From contig NZ_JAHZIJ010000011.1 of the NCBI RefSeq assembly GCF_019443105.1, positions 1 through 64,000 on the forward strand: a stretch of 64,000 nt of DNA. Reading direction: 5' to 3'. This DNA is from Paenibacillus oenotherae (lineage in GTDB: Bacteria > Bacillota > Bacilli > Paenibacillales > Paenibacillaceae). Within the stretch, counting starts at the first letter, position 1. Each line of letters opens with the position of its first letter. Positions 8,729 through 15,531 of this stretch are shown in pieces. Position numbers and translations under genes: made by a program. The notes under the pieces are model-generated. The model saw only the letters and a list, made by a program, of their open reading frames with translations, ran no database searches and was not told the DNA's origin.

Positions 8729-8746
8729 CCCCCCCCCCCCCCCCCC
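8729..8746. repeat. Homopolymer run of 18 C
   Basis: Eighteen consecutive C bases on the plus strand, ten bases past the stop of the leftward YitT gene, where they read as G18 in the RNA. It is outside any coding region. Such runs slip readily in replication and in sequencing, so the exact length is uncertain. Confidence 0.9.
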
Positions 8747-8756
8747 GCGGGATGCC

Positions 8757-9581
8757 TTAGAGTGAAGGCCGGCGAAAATCACCCATAATGCCTACCGTTT
8801 CAACGATGTTAACGAAGGCAGTGGGGTCTGTACGAGACACGATTCTGCGCAGCTCAGCCAATTCATAGCGGGTTGTGACGGTCATCAGCATGTCATTCTC
8901 GACCTCGGAATAAGCTCCGCGGGTTCGTATAACGGTAATTCCCCGCTGAAGGGGGAGCAGCGCAGTACGCAGAGCCTGGGATCGGGTGGTGACGATGAAG
9001 GCCGTTATTTTGACATGGCGGATATGAAGCAGATCGATAACCTTGCTTGCTGTGAAGATGGACAATAGCGAATAGAGGGCGATATCCCAGTCGCCTGTCA
9101 TAAAGCCAAGCAGTGCAATGATGCTCCCGTTCAGCACGAAGATCAGCATCCCGACAGAGAGGTCGCGCTTGCGTGTTAATATGGAGGCGATAATATCGAC
9201 CCCGCCTGTAGAGGCGCCTTGGCGGAGCGCCAGACCGCTGCCGGCACCTACCACCACGCCTCCGAATATGGCGCCAAGCGCAAGATCGGATACCAGCGCA
9301 GAGACGGGAATGAGCGCCATAGCGACAGTAGTTGCCACGACGGACATAATGCTCCAGCCGACGAAGTGAATGCCAAGCGAACGCCATCCCCATACTAGAA
9401 CGGGGATGTTGAGCAGCAAATAGAGCCAGCTGATGTGGAAGCCGGTAGCGTAGCCGATGATCATGGTTACACCGGATATTCCTCCGCTAATCATTCCGTG
9501 GGGGATAATTAACTGGTTGAATCCAAATGCAATCAGCACCGCGCTAATAAGCATAATAATTGTCGTTAGAGCTTGTCTCAC
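8757..9581 (-). CDS. YitT family membrane protein (DUF161/DUF2179)
   Basis: A 274-aa protein with five or so hydrophobic segments in residues 1-190, including the family motif HGMISGGISGVTMI and the Gly-rich GASTGGVDIIA. A soluble C-terminal DUF2179 domain starts near residue 195 with a predicted beta-alpha-beta fold. YitT proteins are common in Firmicutes; their transport role is not established. The start is GTG 9581, six bases after GAGGTGA. It is transcribed away from cshA with a 154-base shared upstream region. Confidence 0.88.
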   Translation of the reverse strand: MRQALTTIIMLISAVLIAFGFNQLIIPHGMISGGISGVTMIIGYATGFHISWLYLLLNIPVLVWGWRSLGIHFVGWSIMSVVATTVAMALIPVSALVSDLALGAIFGGVVVGAGSGLALRQGASTGGVDIIASILTRKRDLSVGMLIFVLNGSIIALLGFMTGDWDIALYSLLSIFTASKVIDLLHIRHVKITAFIVTTRSQALRTALLPLQRGITVIRTRGAYSEVENDMLMTVTTRYELAELRRIVSRTDPTAFVNIVETVGIMGDFRRPSL

Positions 9582-9677
9582 GGGGTTTCACCTCGATATT
9601 TGTGGTTAACCTGTAACTAGAAGCGGATTGAAATAGTATGGCTACTTTAAGCTTACTGGTATTCGGAAAGGTAACTG

Positions 9678-9686
9678 TGCTATAAT
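9678..9686 (+). promoter_or_regulatory. Extended -10 promoter element for cshA
   Basis: TGCTATAAT is an extended -10 (TGnTATAAT) about 50 bases before the cshA start. No strong -35 is evident at the usual distance, which fits the extended -10 type. Confidence 0.55.
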
Positions 9687-9735
9687 GAACTGTATATTTT
9701 TCTGTAGGATGCAGATAGAAGGAGTTTGAAGAAGT

Positions 9736-11295
9736 TTGAAAACATTTGCTGAATTCGGCTTGGAAGCCAAAGTGCTGCAAGCCATCACGGAGTTGGGATT
9801 CGAAGAATCCACTCCAATCCAAGACAAGTCCATTCCAATTGCGCTCACCGGCTCGGATTTGATCGGTCAAGCACAAACGGGGACAGGTAAGACGGCAGCT
9901 TTCGGAATACCGCTTATCAACAAGATTCCGGTTACCGAGGAACGTATTGTCGCGCTTATCATGACGCCAACCCGCGAGCTTGCGATTCAAGTTGCGGAAG
10001 AGATCGGGAAGCTTACACGATTCAAAGGACTTCGTTCATTGCCGATTTACGGCGGGCAAGAGATCGGCCGTCAAATCCGCGCACTGAAAAAGAAGCCGCA
10101 AATCATTATCGGTACACCTGGACGTTTGCTTGACCACATTAACCGTAAGACGATTCGTCTTGACGATGTAGCTACGGTTGTATTGGATGAAGCAGACGAA
10201 ATGTTGGATATGGGCTTCATGGATGACATTACATCCATCCTGTCGCTCGTGCCAGAAGCGCGTCAGACGATGCTGTTCTCGGCTACAATGCCTCCAAATA
10301 TCCAGAAGCTGGCACAGCAGTTCCTGAAAAATCCGGAGCATGTGTCAGTTATTCCTAAGCAAGTAACCGCGCCATTGATTGACCAAGCCTACATCGAAGT
10401 GCATGAGCGTCAGAAGTTCGATGCGCTAAGCCGTTTGCTGGACATGGAGTCGCCGGAGCTTGCAATTATTTTCGGTCGCACGAAGCGCCGGGTTGATGAG
10501 CTGAGTGAAGCGCTGCAGAAGCGCGGCTACACAGCTGACGGACTGCATGGCGATCTCTCTCAGAACCAACGTGATAATGTAATGCGCAAATTCCGCGATG
10601 GCAGCATTGACGTATTGGTCGCAACAGATGTTGCGGCACGCGGCCTTGATGTATCGGGCGTAACGCATGTTATCAACTTTGACCTTCCTCAGGATCCTGA
10701 GAGCTATGTTCACCGTATCGGCCGTACTGGACGTGCGGGCAAAGAAGGAACCGCATGGTCTTTCGTAACGCCTCGTGAAATCGATCACCTTCATTTCATC
10801 GAGAAGGTTACACGCCAGAAGATTTCCAAGAAGCCGCTGCCTAGCATCGCGGAAGCGATTGAAGGCAAGCAGCGTGTAACAGCTGAACGTCTCATTGAGC
10901 TTGTTCAGAACGAAACAATTAATGAATACAAAGCGATTGCCATTCAATTGCTGGAGCAATATGACTCCGTCAATTTGCTCGCTTCTGCGATCAAGCTCAT
11001 TACTGGCGAGAAGAAGGATGTCAATATTGAACTGACTCCGGAAGATCCGATTCGTGCGAAGAAACGCAGACCGGATGTACGTACGAACGGCCGTCGTTTC
11101 TCCGGCGGACCATTCGGCAGCGGCAATCGCAGTGGCGGCGGTCCTCGCGGACGCAGCGACGGCAACCGTGGCGGATACAACCGCAGCGGCAGCGGTTCAA
11201 GCGGTGGCGGGTACAATCGTGACCGTGATCGTGACGGACAAGGCAGAGGACGCGGAGAAGGCCGCAGTGAAGTGCGTCGTCCCCGTCCGGAATAA
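9736..11295 (+). CDS. cshA: DEAD-box ATP-dependent RNA helicase CshA
   Basis: RNA helicase of the RNA degradosome and cold-adaptation type, 519 aa. All core motifs are present: Q motif near residues 5-30, AQTGTGKT (46-53), PTRELAIQ (78-85), [12 protein letters not shown] (151-154), SAT (182-184), [11 protein letters not shown] and HRIGRTGR. The tail from about residue 450 is rich in Arg, Gly and Ser, an RNA-binding extension typical of CshA. The start codon is TTG at 9736 with GGAG 11 bases upstream, an inefficient arrangement that may limit expression. CshA is preferred over other Bacillales DEAD proteins because of the length and the RGG-like tail. Confidence 0.9.
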   Translation: MKTFAEFGLEAKVLQAITELGFEESTPIQDKSIPIALTGSDLIGQAQTGTGKTAAFGIPLINKIPVTEERIVALIMTPTRELAIQVAEEIGKLTRFKGLRSLPIYGGQEIGRQIRALKKKPQIIIGTPGRLLDHINRKTIRLDDVATVVLDEADEMLDMGFMDDITSILSLVPEARQTMLFSATMPPNIQKLAQQFLKNPEHVSVIPKQVTAPLIDQAYIEVHERQKFDALSRLLDMESPELAIIFGRTKRRVDELSEALQKRGYTADGLHGDLSQNQRDNVMRKFRDGSIDVLVATDVAARGLDVSGVTHVINFDLPQDPESYVHRIGRTGRAGKEGTAWSFVTPREIDHLHFIEKVTRQKISKKPLPSIAEAIEGKQRVTAERLIELVQNETINEYKAIAIQLLEQYDSVNLLASAIKLITGEKKDVNIELTPEDPIRAKKRRPDVRTNGRRFSGGPFGSGNRSGGGPRGRSDGNRGGYNRSGSGSSGGGYNRDRDRDGQGRGRGEGRSEVRRPRPE

Positions 11296-11307
11296 ATAAA
11301 TGAAGTG

Positions 11308-11356
11308 CCGGGGTAGTCCTGCAGCTGAGCATCAGCTGGGGTACCCCGGTTTTTTT
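11308..11356 (+). terminator. Intrinsic terminator of cshA
   Basis: CCGGGGTA and TACCCCGG arms with an inner CAGCTG/CAGCTG hairpin, followed by seven T. Confidence 0.92.
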
Positions 11357-11424
11357 GAGAATCGGCTTGTGAGGGAAAAAGATGTAATCGTTTGCTTCAT
11401 TAATATTGAGGAGGAACAGGAACA

Positions 11425-12225
11425 ATGGAAATGAGAGGAATGATGGGTGGGCTTTACAAAATATCCGAATGGATCATGCGATTATTTGTCATCAATGTGT
11501 TATGGATATTATGCTCGATACCGTATATCTTTCTGTTGAGTCCTGTTTTTTGGTCTGAGCCGGATGCACAAGTGATTCCTCTGATCCTCTCCAGCATCGT
11601 TGCTCCATTCACCTTGTTTCCCGCTACGGCAGCGATGTTCTCTGTAGCTCGCAAATGGGTAATGGGAGAGACTGATGTTCCGCTTCTGCGCACATTCTTC
11701 CGCAATTATAAGGAGAACTACAAGCAGAGCATGTTTGGCGGGATCATCTATGTGATCTTGTTCGTCGTTCTAATTGCAGATTTGAAGGTATACTGGAATG
11801 AACTGCAGTCCTTCAAGCTTGTCTCTTATCTGTTTATCGGATTGCTGATCTTGTTGACGGTATCGCTTATCAATTTCTTCTCTATGGTCGTTCATTATCA
11901 TATGAAGACAGTCCAATTGCTGAAGAATGCCGTACTGCTTACAATTGGCCGGCCGATCCGAACATTATCCACGATCATCATGTGTGGTATTATTGTATTC
12001 ATTAGCTTCAGCTCGCCCAAATTAATGTTTATCATTCCGTTCTTCTCCGGCAGCATTGTAGCGGTAATTGCCTTCTGGAATTTCTACGGCGTCTACCTTA
12101 AACTGCAATTGCAGGCTGAGAAAGCGGCTGAGGCTGCGGCGGAAGCGGAGCGGCTGGAGCATGAAGGGGCAGTTCAAGAGGTGGTTCTGACGAAGGAGAA
12201 CGAGGAACAGGATTCCAGTAAATAG
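11425..12225 (+). CDS. YesL family membrane protein (DUF624)
   Basis: A 266-aa protein with about five membrane segments and the DUF624 pattern: MRGMMGGLYKISEWIMRLF at the N-terminus, then NVLWILCSIP and the PATAAMFSVARKW loop. In Bacillales this family often accompanies carbohydrate transport genes, but none is adjacent here. The C-terminus (from about residue 228) is an Ala/Glu-rich charged helix, probably cytoplasmic. GAGGAGGAAC precedes the ATG. The function is unknown. Confidence 0.85.
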   Translation: MEMRGMMGGLYKISEWIMRLFVINVLWILCSIPYIFLLSPVFWSEPDAQVIPLILSSIVAPFTLFPATAAMFSVARKWVMGETDVPLLRTFFRNYKENYKQSMFGGIIYVILFVVLIADLKVYWNELQSFKLVSYLFIGLLILLTVSLINFFSMVVHYHMKTVQLLKNAVLLTIGRPIRTLSTIIMCGIIVFISFSSPKLMFIIPFFSGSIVAVIAFWNFYGVYLKLQLQAEKAAEAAAEAERLEHEGAVQEVVLTKENEEQDSSK

Positions 12226-12240
12226 CGGGCTGTTTCACGT

Positions 12241-12269
12241 TTACTTTTGGCTGCAATACGTCTATAATA
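12241..12269 (+). promoter_or_regulatory. Promoter of 6S RNA
   Basis: TTTACT (12241-12246) and TATAAT (12264-12269) are separated by 17 bases, with the predicted start near 12276-12278 at the 5' end of the 6S RNA. Confidence 0.75.
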
Positions 12270-12276
12270 ACAATAC

Positions 12277-12452
12277 ATCCTGCGATGTTCGTTACGGCTA
12301 ACGCTGTTTTGAACCAATGGCTGTTTCACGGGAGATCAATATCGGAACGCAGCTGACATGCCCTCGAAAAGGGATCTCAAAAACGTACCTGCGGTCACCC
12401 ACCTGCGAGAGCGGGTTCAGAAACAATGAAGTCGGACGGCATTAGCGGGTTT
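12277..12452 (+). ncRNA. ssrS: 6S RNA (SsrS)
   Basis: 6S RNA mimics an open promoter and sequesters the housekeeping RNA polymerase holoenzyme in stationary phase. The segment matches the Bacillales 6S pattern as I remember it: a 5' end with CCTGCGATGTTCG, TGTTTTGAACC (near 12304) pairing with GGTTCAGAAACA (near 12415) beside the large central bubble, an ACGGGAGATCAATAT stretch, GCCCTCGAAAAGGGAT as a hairpin, and a closing pair CCTGC with GCGGG. A promoter is correctly placed upstream and a terminator follows. No reading frame is supported within it. The exact ends are inferred. Confidence 0.85.
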
Positions 12453-12466
12453 CTAACCACAACAAG

Positions 12467-12490
12467 AAAAGGGGGCAACCCCTTTTTTTT
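12467..12490 (+). terminator. Intrinsic terminator after 6S RNA
   Basis: AAAAGGGG-GCAA-CCCC hairpin followed by eight T. Confidence 0.9.
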
Positions 12491-12555
12491 ATATGACGGG
12501 ATATGGTATGATATCTCTTAGTGTACATAGAAGTCGGAGGGGGAGATCAACTTTG

Positions 12556-12945
12556 TTGAAGCGCACCCTAATTGGGTTGCTGCGCAGTCATGAACTGACT
12601 GGCGATAAAGCAAAAGATCCATTGCTTAAATCCCATTTTTATAAACTATCCAGAGAGAAAGCATGGGTAGAAATCGTCTCCACATTAAAAAAAATACAAG
12701 GCATTAAAGTGCTGCATGAAGTTCCGAATGTCGGCGAGATTGTGCTCGAGAAACGGACAGTGACAGGCCGTACCATGGATATTACGGTATCTGTCATTGC
12801 AGTTAATCCGGTTATTACAGCAGTCGATATTTATTCGGCTTCGCGCGGTTCATTTGGTGACCTTGGTTCTAATTACCGCATTATATTGAGCATCTATCGT
12901 ACACTTGATAAGAAGCTGGCTGCTTACAAGATCGCCAGCTCATAA
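12556..12945 (+). CDS. DUF1499-like small protein
   Basis: A 129-aa soluble protein beginning MKRTLIGLLRSHE. The C-terminal stretch DIYSASRGSFGDLGSNYRII recalls the DUF1499 signature (S-R-x-G-x-x-D-L-G-x-N), so I assign it there with moderate trust; no biochemical role is established. The start is one of two adjacent TTG codons (12553 or 12556) after GGAGGGGGAG at 12537-12546; the open frame extends to 12493, but that part overlaps the end of the 6S terminator. It is followed by a bidirectional terminator. Confidence 0.75.
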   Translation: MKRTLIGLLRSHELTGDKAKDPLLKSHFYKLSREKAWVEIVSTLKKIQGIKVLHEVPNVGEIVLEKRTVTGRTMDITVSVIAVNPVITAVDIYSASRGSFGDLGSNYRIILSIYRTLDKKLAAYKIASS

Positions 12946-12951
12946 TAATAC

Positions 12952-12987
12952 AAAAAGCGAGGAAGGCTAACCTTCTCTCGCTTTTTG
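12952..12987. terminator. Bidirectional intrinsic terminator
   Basis: AAAAAGCGAG and CTCGCTTTTT arms with an inner AAGG/CCTT pairing. It serves the DUF1499-like gene and the convergent tpx gene. Confidence 0.92.
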
Positions 12988-13025
12988 TATGACGGCACGG
13001 AATGCCGTCTGTTTACGTATGTAGC

Positions 13026-13544
13026 TTAGACGAGTTCTTTTACCGCATTCAGAGCATTCTCGTAATTAGGGTGCTCTGTCATTTCGCTCAATACTTCAAC
13101 GTATTGAATCGTGTCATTCGCATCAATGACGAAGATGGAGCGCATGTCGAGGTGCAGGTCTTTGATCAGTACGCCGTAAGCTGCGCCGAAGCTGTTCGTT
13201 TTGTAGTCAGATAGCAAGGTAACCTTGTCGATACCTGCTGCGCCGCACCAGCGAGCTTGAGCGAATGGAAGATCAGCGCTGACAGTGAGAACAACAACAT
13301 TGTCACCAAACTTGCCAGCCTCTTCGTTGAAACGGCGGGTCTGGGCATCGCAAACACCGGTATCGATCGAAGGTACGACGCTAACGAGCTTCACTTTGCC
13401 TGCGAAGTCTTTCAGCGATACGCTTTCTACAAGCGATTTGCTGAGTTGAAAGTCTGGTGCTTGATCACCTTTCTTCAATTCTGGTCCGATTAGTGTAATC
13501 GGGTTGCCCTTCAGTGTGGCAACTCCTGTGCGTTCTTGTGACAT
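13026..13544 (-). CDS. tpx: Thiol peroxidase (atypical 2-Cys peroxiredoxin)
   Basis: Tpx reduces hydrogen peroxide and alkyl hydroperoxides with thioredoxin. The 172-aa product carries the Tpx signature PSIDTGVCDAQTRRFN with peroxidatic Cys65 and conserved Thr62, and the resolving Cys100 in FAQARWCGA, so the intramolecular disulfide cycle should work. The ATG at 13544 follows AAGGAGG by 11 bases; the reading frame runs further upstream without a start signal. It is divergent from the rhomboid gene, with a Fur/PerR-like palindrome in between. Confidence 0.95.
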   Translation of the reverse strand: MSQERTGVATLKGNPITLIGPELKKGDQAPDFQLSKSLVESVSLKDFAGKVKLVSVVPSIDTGVCDAQTRRFNEEAGKFGDNVVVLTVSADLPFAQARWCGAAGIDKVTLLSDYKTNSFGAAYGVLIKDLHLDMRSIFVIDANDTIQYVEVLSEMTEHPNYENALNAVKELV

Positions 13545-13583
13545 TGGGAATACAGCCTCCTTAATAATATGGTGATTACCAAA

Positions 13584-13603
13584 TTCATTATAATCGTTAT
13601 GAA
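13584..13603. promoter_or_regulatory. Putative PerR/Fur-type operator
   Basis: TTATAAT-C-GTTATGA within a longer TTCAT...ATGAA dyad resembles the PerR box (TTATAATnATTATAA), matching 12 of 14 defined positions. It lies 40 bases upstream of the tpx start and just before the rhomboid ribosome site, so it could control one or both genes. The identity of the regulator is inferred. Confidence 0.45.
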
Positions 13604-13636
13604 ATGCGATTGTCCAATCATGGCAAGGAGAGTGAT

Positions 13637-14239
13637 ATGATGATTTTCTTAAGATACGAAAGTTTTCGTGAATATCTGAAGCAATTTCCTGTAACAGCTG
13701 CATTGATTGCCGTTAACATTCTGGTGTTCATTATCGATTTGCTCAGCGGTCATACGCTTCTGGATAAAGGGTTGTTCTACAGCCATCCGGAGTATAATCC
13801 ATATGGCATGTCAGAGCCTTGGCGGTATATAACGGCTGTGTTCCTGCACCAAGGCTTCGAGCATCTGTTCTTTAATATGATTGCCATACTGATCTTTGCT
13901 CCCCCGCTTGAACGGATGCTGGGCCATGTGAGGTACGGAGTGTTCTTCATCGCCAGTGGAATGGCGGGCTTCTTGCTCAGCGGAATTGTCGAGCCAATTA
14001 CAGGTGGCGTAGGCGCCTCAGGCGGCATCTACGGTTTGTACGGCGCATATTTTTACTTGGCTATTATGAAGAAAGCGCTTGATCCTGCCTCAAGAAAGAC
14101 CGTCTACATGATTCTGATAATTGGGCTTATTATGTCTGTTCTCATCCCTGGAATCGGCTTCTGGGGCCATATAGGCGGATTGTTCGCAGGATTCCTGTTT
14201 GCTTACGGATACGACTGGTACTTAATGAAAAAACGATAA
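13637..14239 (+). CDS. Rhomboid family intramembrane serine protease
   Basis: A 200-aa polytopic membrane protein that cleaves substrate helices within the bilayer. The catalytic dyad is visible as Ser128 in GASGGIYG and His178 in GHIGGLFAG, with the conserved HLFFN (76-80) in an earlier helix. Six membrane helices are expected. The ATG at 13637 has AAGGAG six bases upstream; an in-frame ATG at 13604 lies inside the operator-like palindrome and is unlikely. The natural substrate is unknown. Confidence 0.9.
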   Translation: MMIFLRYESFREYLKQFPVTAALIAVNILVFIIDLLSGHTLLDKGLFYSHPEYNPYGMSEPWRYITAVFLHQGFEHLFFNMIAILIFAPPLERMLGHVRYGVFFIASGMAGFLLSGIVEPITGGVGASGGIYGLYGAYFYLAIMKKALDPASRKTVYMILIIGLIMSVLIPGIGFWGHIGGLFAGFLFAYGYDWYLMKKR

Positions 14240-14271
14240 CTTTATCAATTGGGATAGAAAAGGGGGACGAC

Positions 14272-15198
14272 ATGGAGCTTCGGCAATTATATTATTTTGT
14301 AAAGGTAGCAAAGAAAGAACATGTAACACAAGCGGCAGAGGAACTGCATGTAGCACAGTCTGCGGTGAGCCGGCAAATCCATCAGCTGGAAGAGGAGCTT
14401 GGCGCTAAGCTCTTCCTTCAGAAGGGGCGCAATCTCCAGCTTACACCTGTCGGACAGCTGTTCATGAGACGGGCGGAAGCAATATTGGCGGATTTGGAGC
14501 GGGCGATCATGGAGGTTCATGAATTTCTTGACCCGGAAAAAGGGGAGATTCGCCTCGGATTCCCGCATAGCCTGGGCATTTCGCTTATTCCTAATGTCGT
14601 ATCCGCTTTTCGCAAGCTCCATCCCAACGTGAAGTTTCGCTTCAAGCAGGGCATGTATCCTTCGCTTATTAAAGATGTGATGCGAGGCGAAGTTGATCTT
14701 GCTTTCGTCTCGCCCTTTCCTGAGGAGCATGATCATATTACCGGGGAGAAGGTATTGACAGAGGAACTGTTCGCTATTCTTCCGCCGAACCATCCGCTTG
14801 CCGGTGTCGATGCCATTGATTTGATTCAATTAAAGGACGAGACATTCGTCATGTTCAGTCCCGGCTATTCGCTTCGCCCCATCGTTTGGGACGCCTGCTT
14901 GGAAGCCGGATTTACTCCGAATATCGGCTTCGAGGGCGAGGAGACGGATACGATCCGTGGTCTTGTAGCTGCAGGCATGGGGGTAAGCCTGTTGCCTGAG
15001 ATGGCGCTTTATGCAACAGGGCCATTGCAGCCAGTGAAGGTAGCGGTGCGTTCACCGCGAGTGATGCGTACAATTGGCCTTATTCACAGGCCGAATGAGA
15101 AGCTGCCGCTGGTAGCGAAGGTTTTTCAGAAGTTTTTACTTGAATTTTTTGAGTGTAGTGGAAAAGGTAATGAGGGGAAACTGCGCGGCGGAGGATAA
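14272..15198 (+). CDS. LysR family transcriptional regulator
   Basis: A 308-aa LTTR. The N-terminal winged helix-turn-helix spans about residues 1-60 (MELRQLYYFVKVAKKEHVT, AAEELHVAQSAVSRQIHQLE) and a periplasmic-binding-protein-like effector domain covers about 90-295. The target and co-inducer are not readable; no divergent metabolic gene is adjacent. The last codons run into a 29-bp tandem repeat that contains the stop codon, so the C-terminal SGKGNEGKLRGGG tail is probably a repeat-derived addition. Confidence 0.9.
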   Translation: MELRQLYYFVKVAKKEHVTQAAEELHVAQSAVSRQIHQLEEELGAKLFLQKGRNLQLTPVGQLFMRRAEAILADLERAIMEVHEFLDPEKGEIRLGFPHSLGISLIPNVVSAFRKLHPNVKFRFKQGMYPSLIKDVMRGEVDLAFVSPFPEEHDHITGEKVLTEELFAILPPNHPLAGVDAIDLIQLKDETFVMFSPGYSLRPIVWDACLEAGFTPNIGFEGEETDTIRGLVAAGMGVSLLPEMALYATGPLQPVKVAVRSPRVMRTIGLIHRPNEKLPLVAKVFQKFLLEFFECSGKGNEGKLRGGG

Positions 15199-15246
15199 TA
15201 GTAAGGAAACTGCGCGGCGGAGGATAATAGTAAGGAAACTGCGCAG
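15176..15246. repeat. 29-bp tandem repeat overlapping the lysR stop codon
   Basis: Two identical 29-bp copies (15176-15204 and 15205-15233) plus 11 bases of a third, each beginning GGAAACTGCGCGGCGGAGG. The stop codon of the LysR gene lies in the first copy. The partial third copy leads straight into the left arm of the long palindrome. Confidence 0.95.
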
Positions 15247-15362
15247 GGGGATTGGGGTTTCGATCGCTGTTGTCTCTGGATTTCTTCATTGTATTACTGA
15301 TTCAGCTGTGGAAATCCAGTGACAAAGGCGAACGCTACCGCTTCTCCACCTCCAATCCCCCC
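15245..15362. repeat. Long nested imperfect palindrome
   Basis: Arms pair in register over 118 bp: AGGGGGATTGG (15245-15255) with CCAATCCCCCC (15352-15362), TTCG (15259-15262) with CGAA (15329-15332), TTGTC (15270-15274) with GACAA (15321-15325), and CTGGATTTC (15276-15284) with GAAATCCAG (15311-15319), leaving a 26-base loop. No ORF is supported. It could be a miniature element or a structured 3' untranslated region of the LysR gene. The bases between it and 15406 hold nothing else that I see. Confidence 0.75.
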
Positions 15363-15406
15363 TCTCCGTTTCTCTCTTATCACCTCTATAATAAGTGCAA
15401 TATTTG

Positions 15407-15452
15407 AAGCCAATTGCGGCCTGTTCTGCCGCAATTGGCTTATTTATTTTTG
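15407..15452 (+). terminator. Intrinsic terminator after lysR
   Basis: AAGCCAATTGCGGC and GCCGCAATTGGCTT form a perfect 14-bp stem, followed by ATTTATTTTT. Confidence 0.92.
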
Positions 15453-15531
15453 CTGCGCAGGGAATAATGTGTGTGATTATGTAGGCAAATGAAAATACTG
15501 CTATTAGAACTGCCTATATTAGGAGGCCTAT

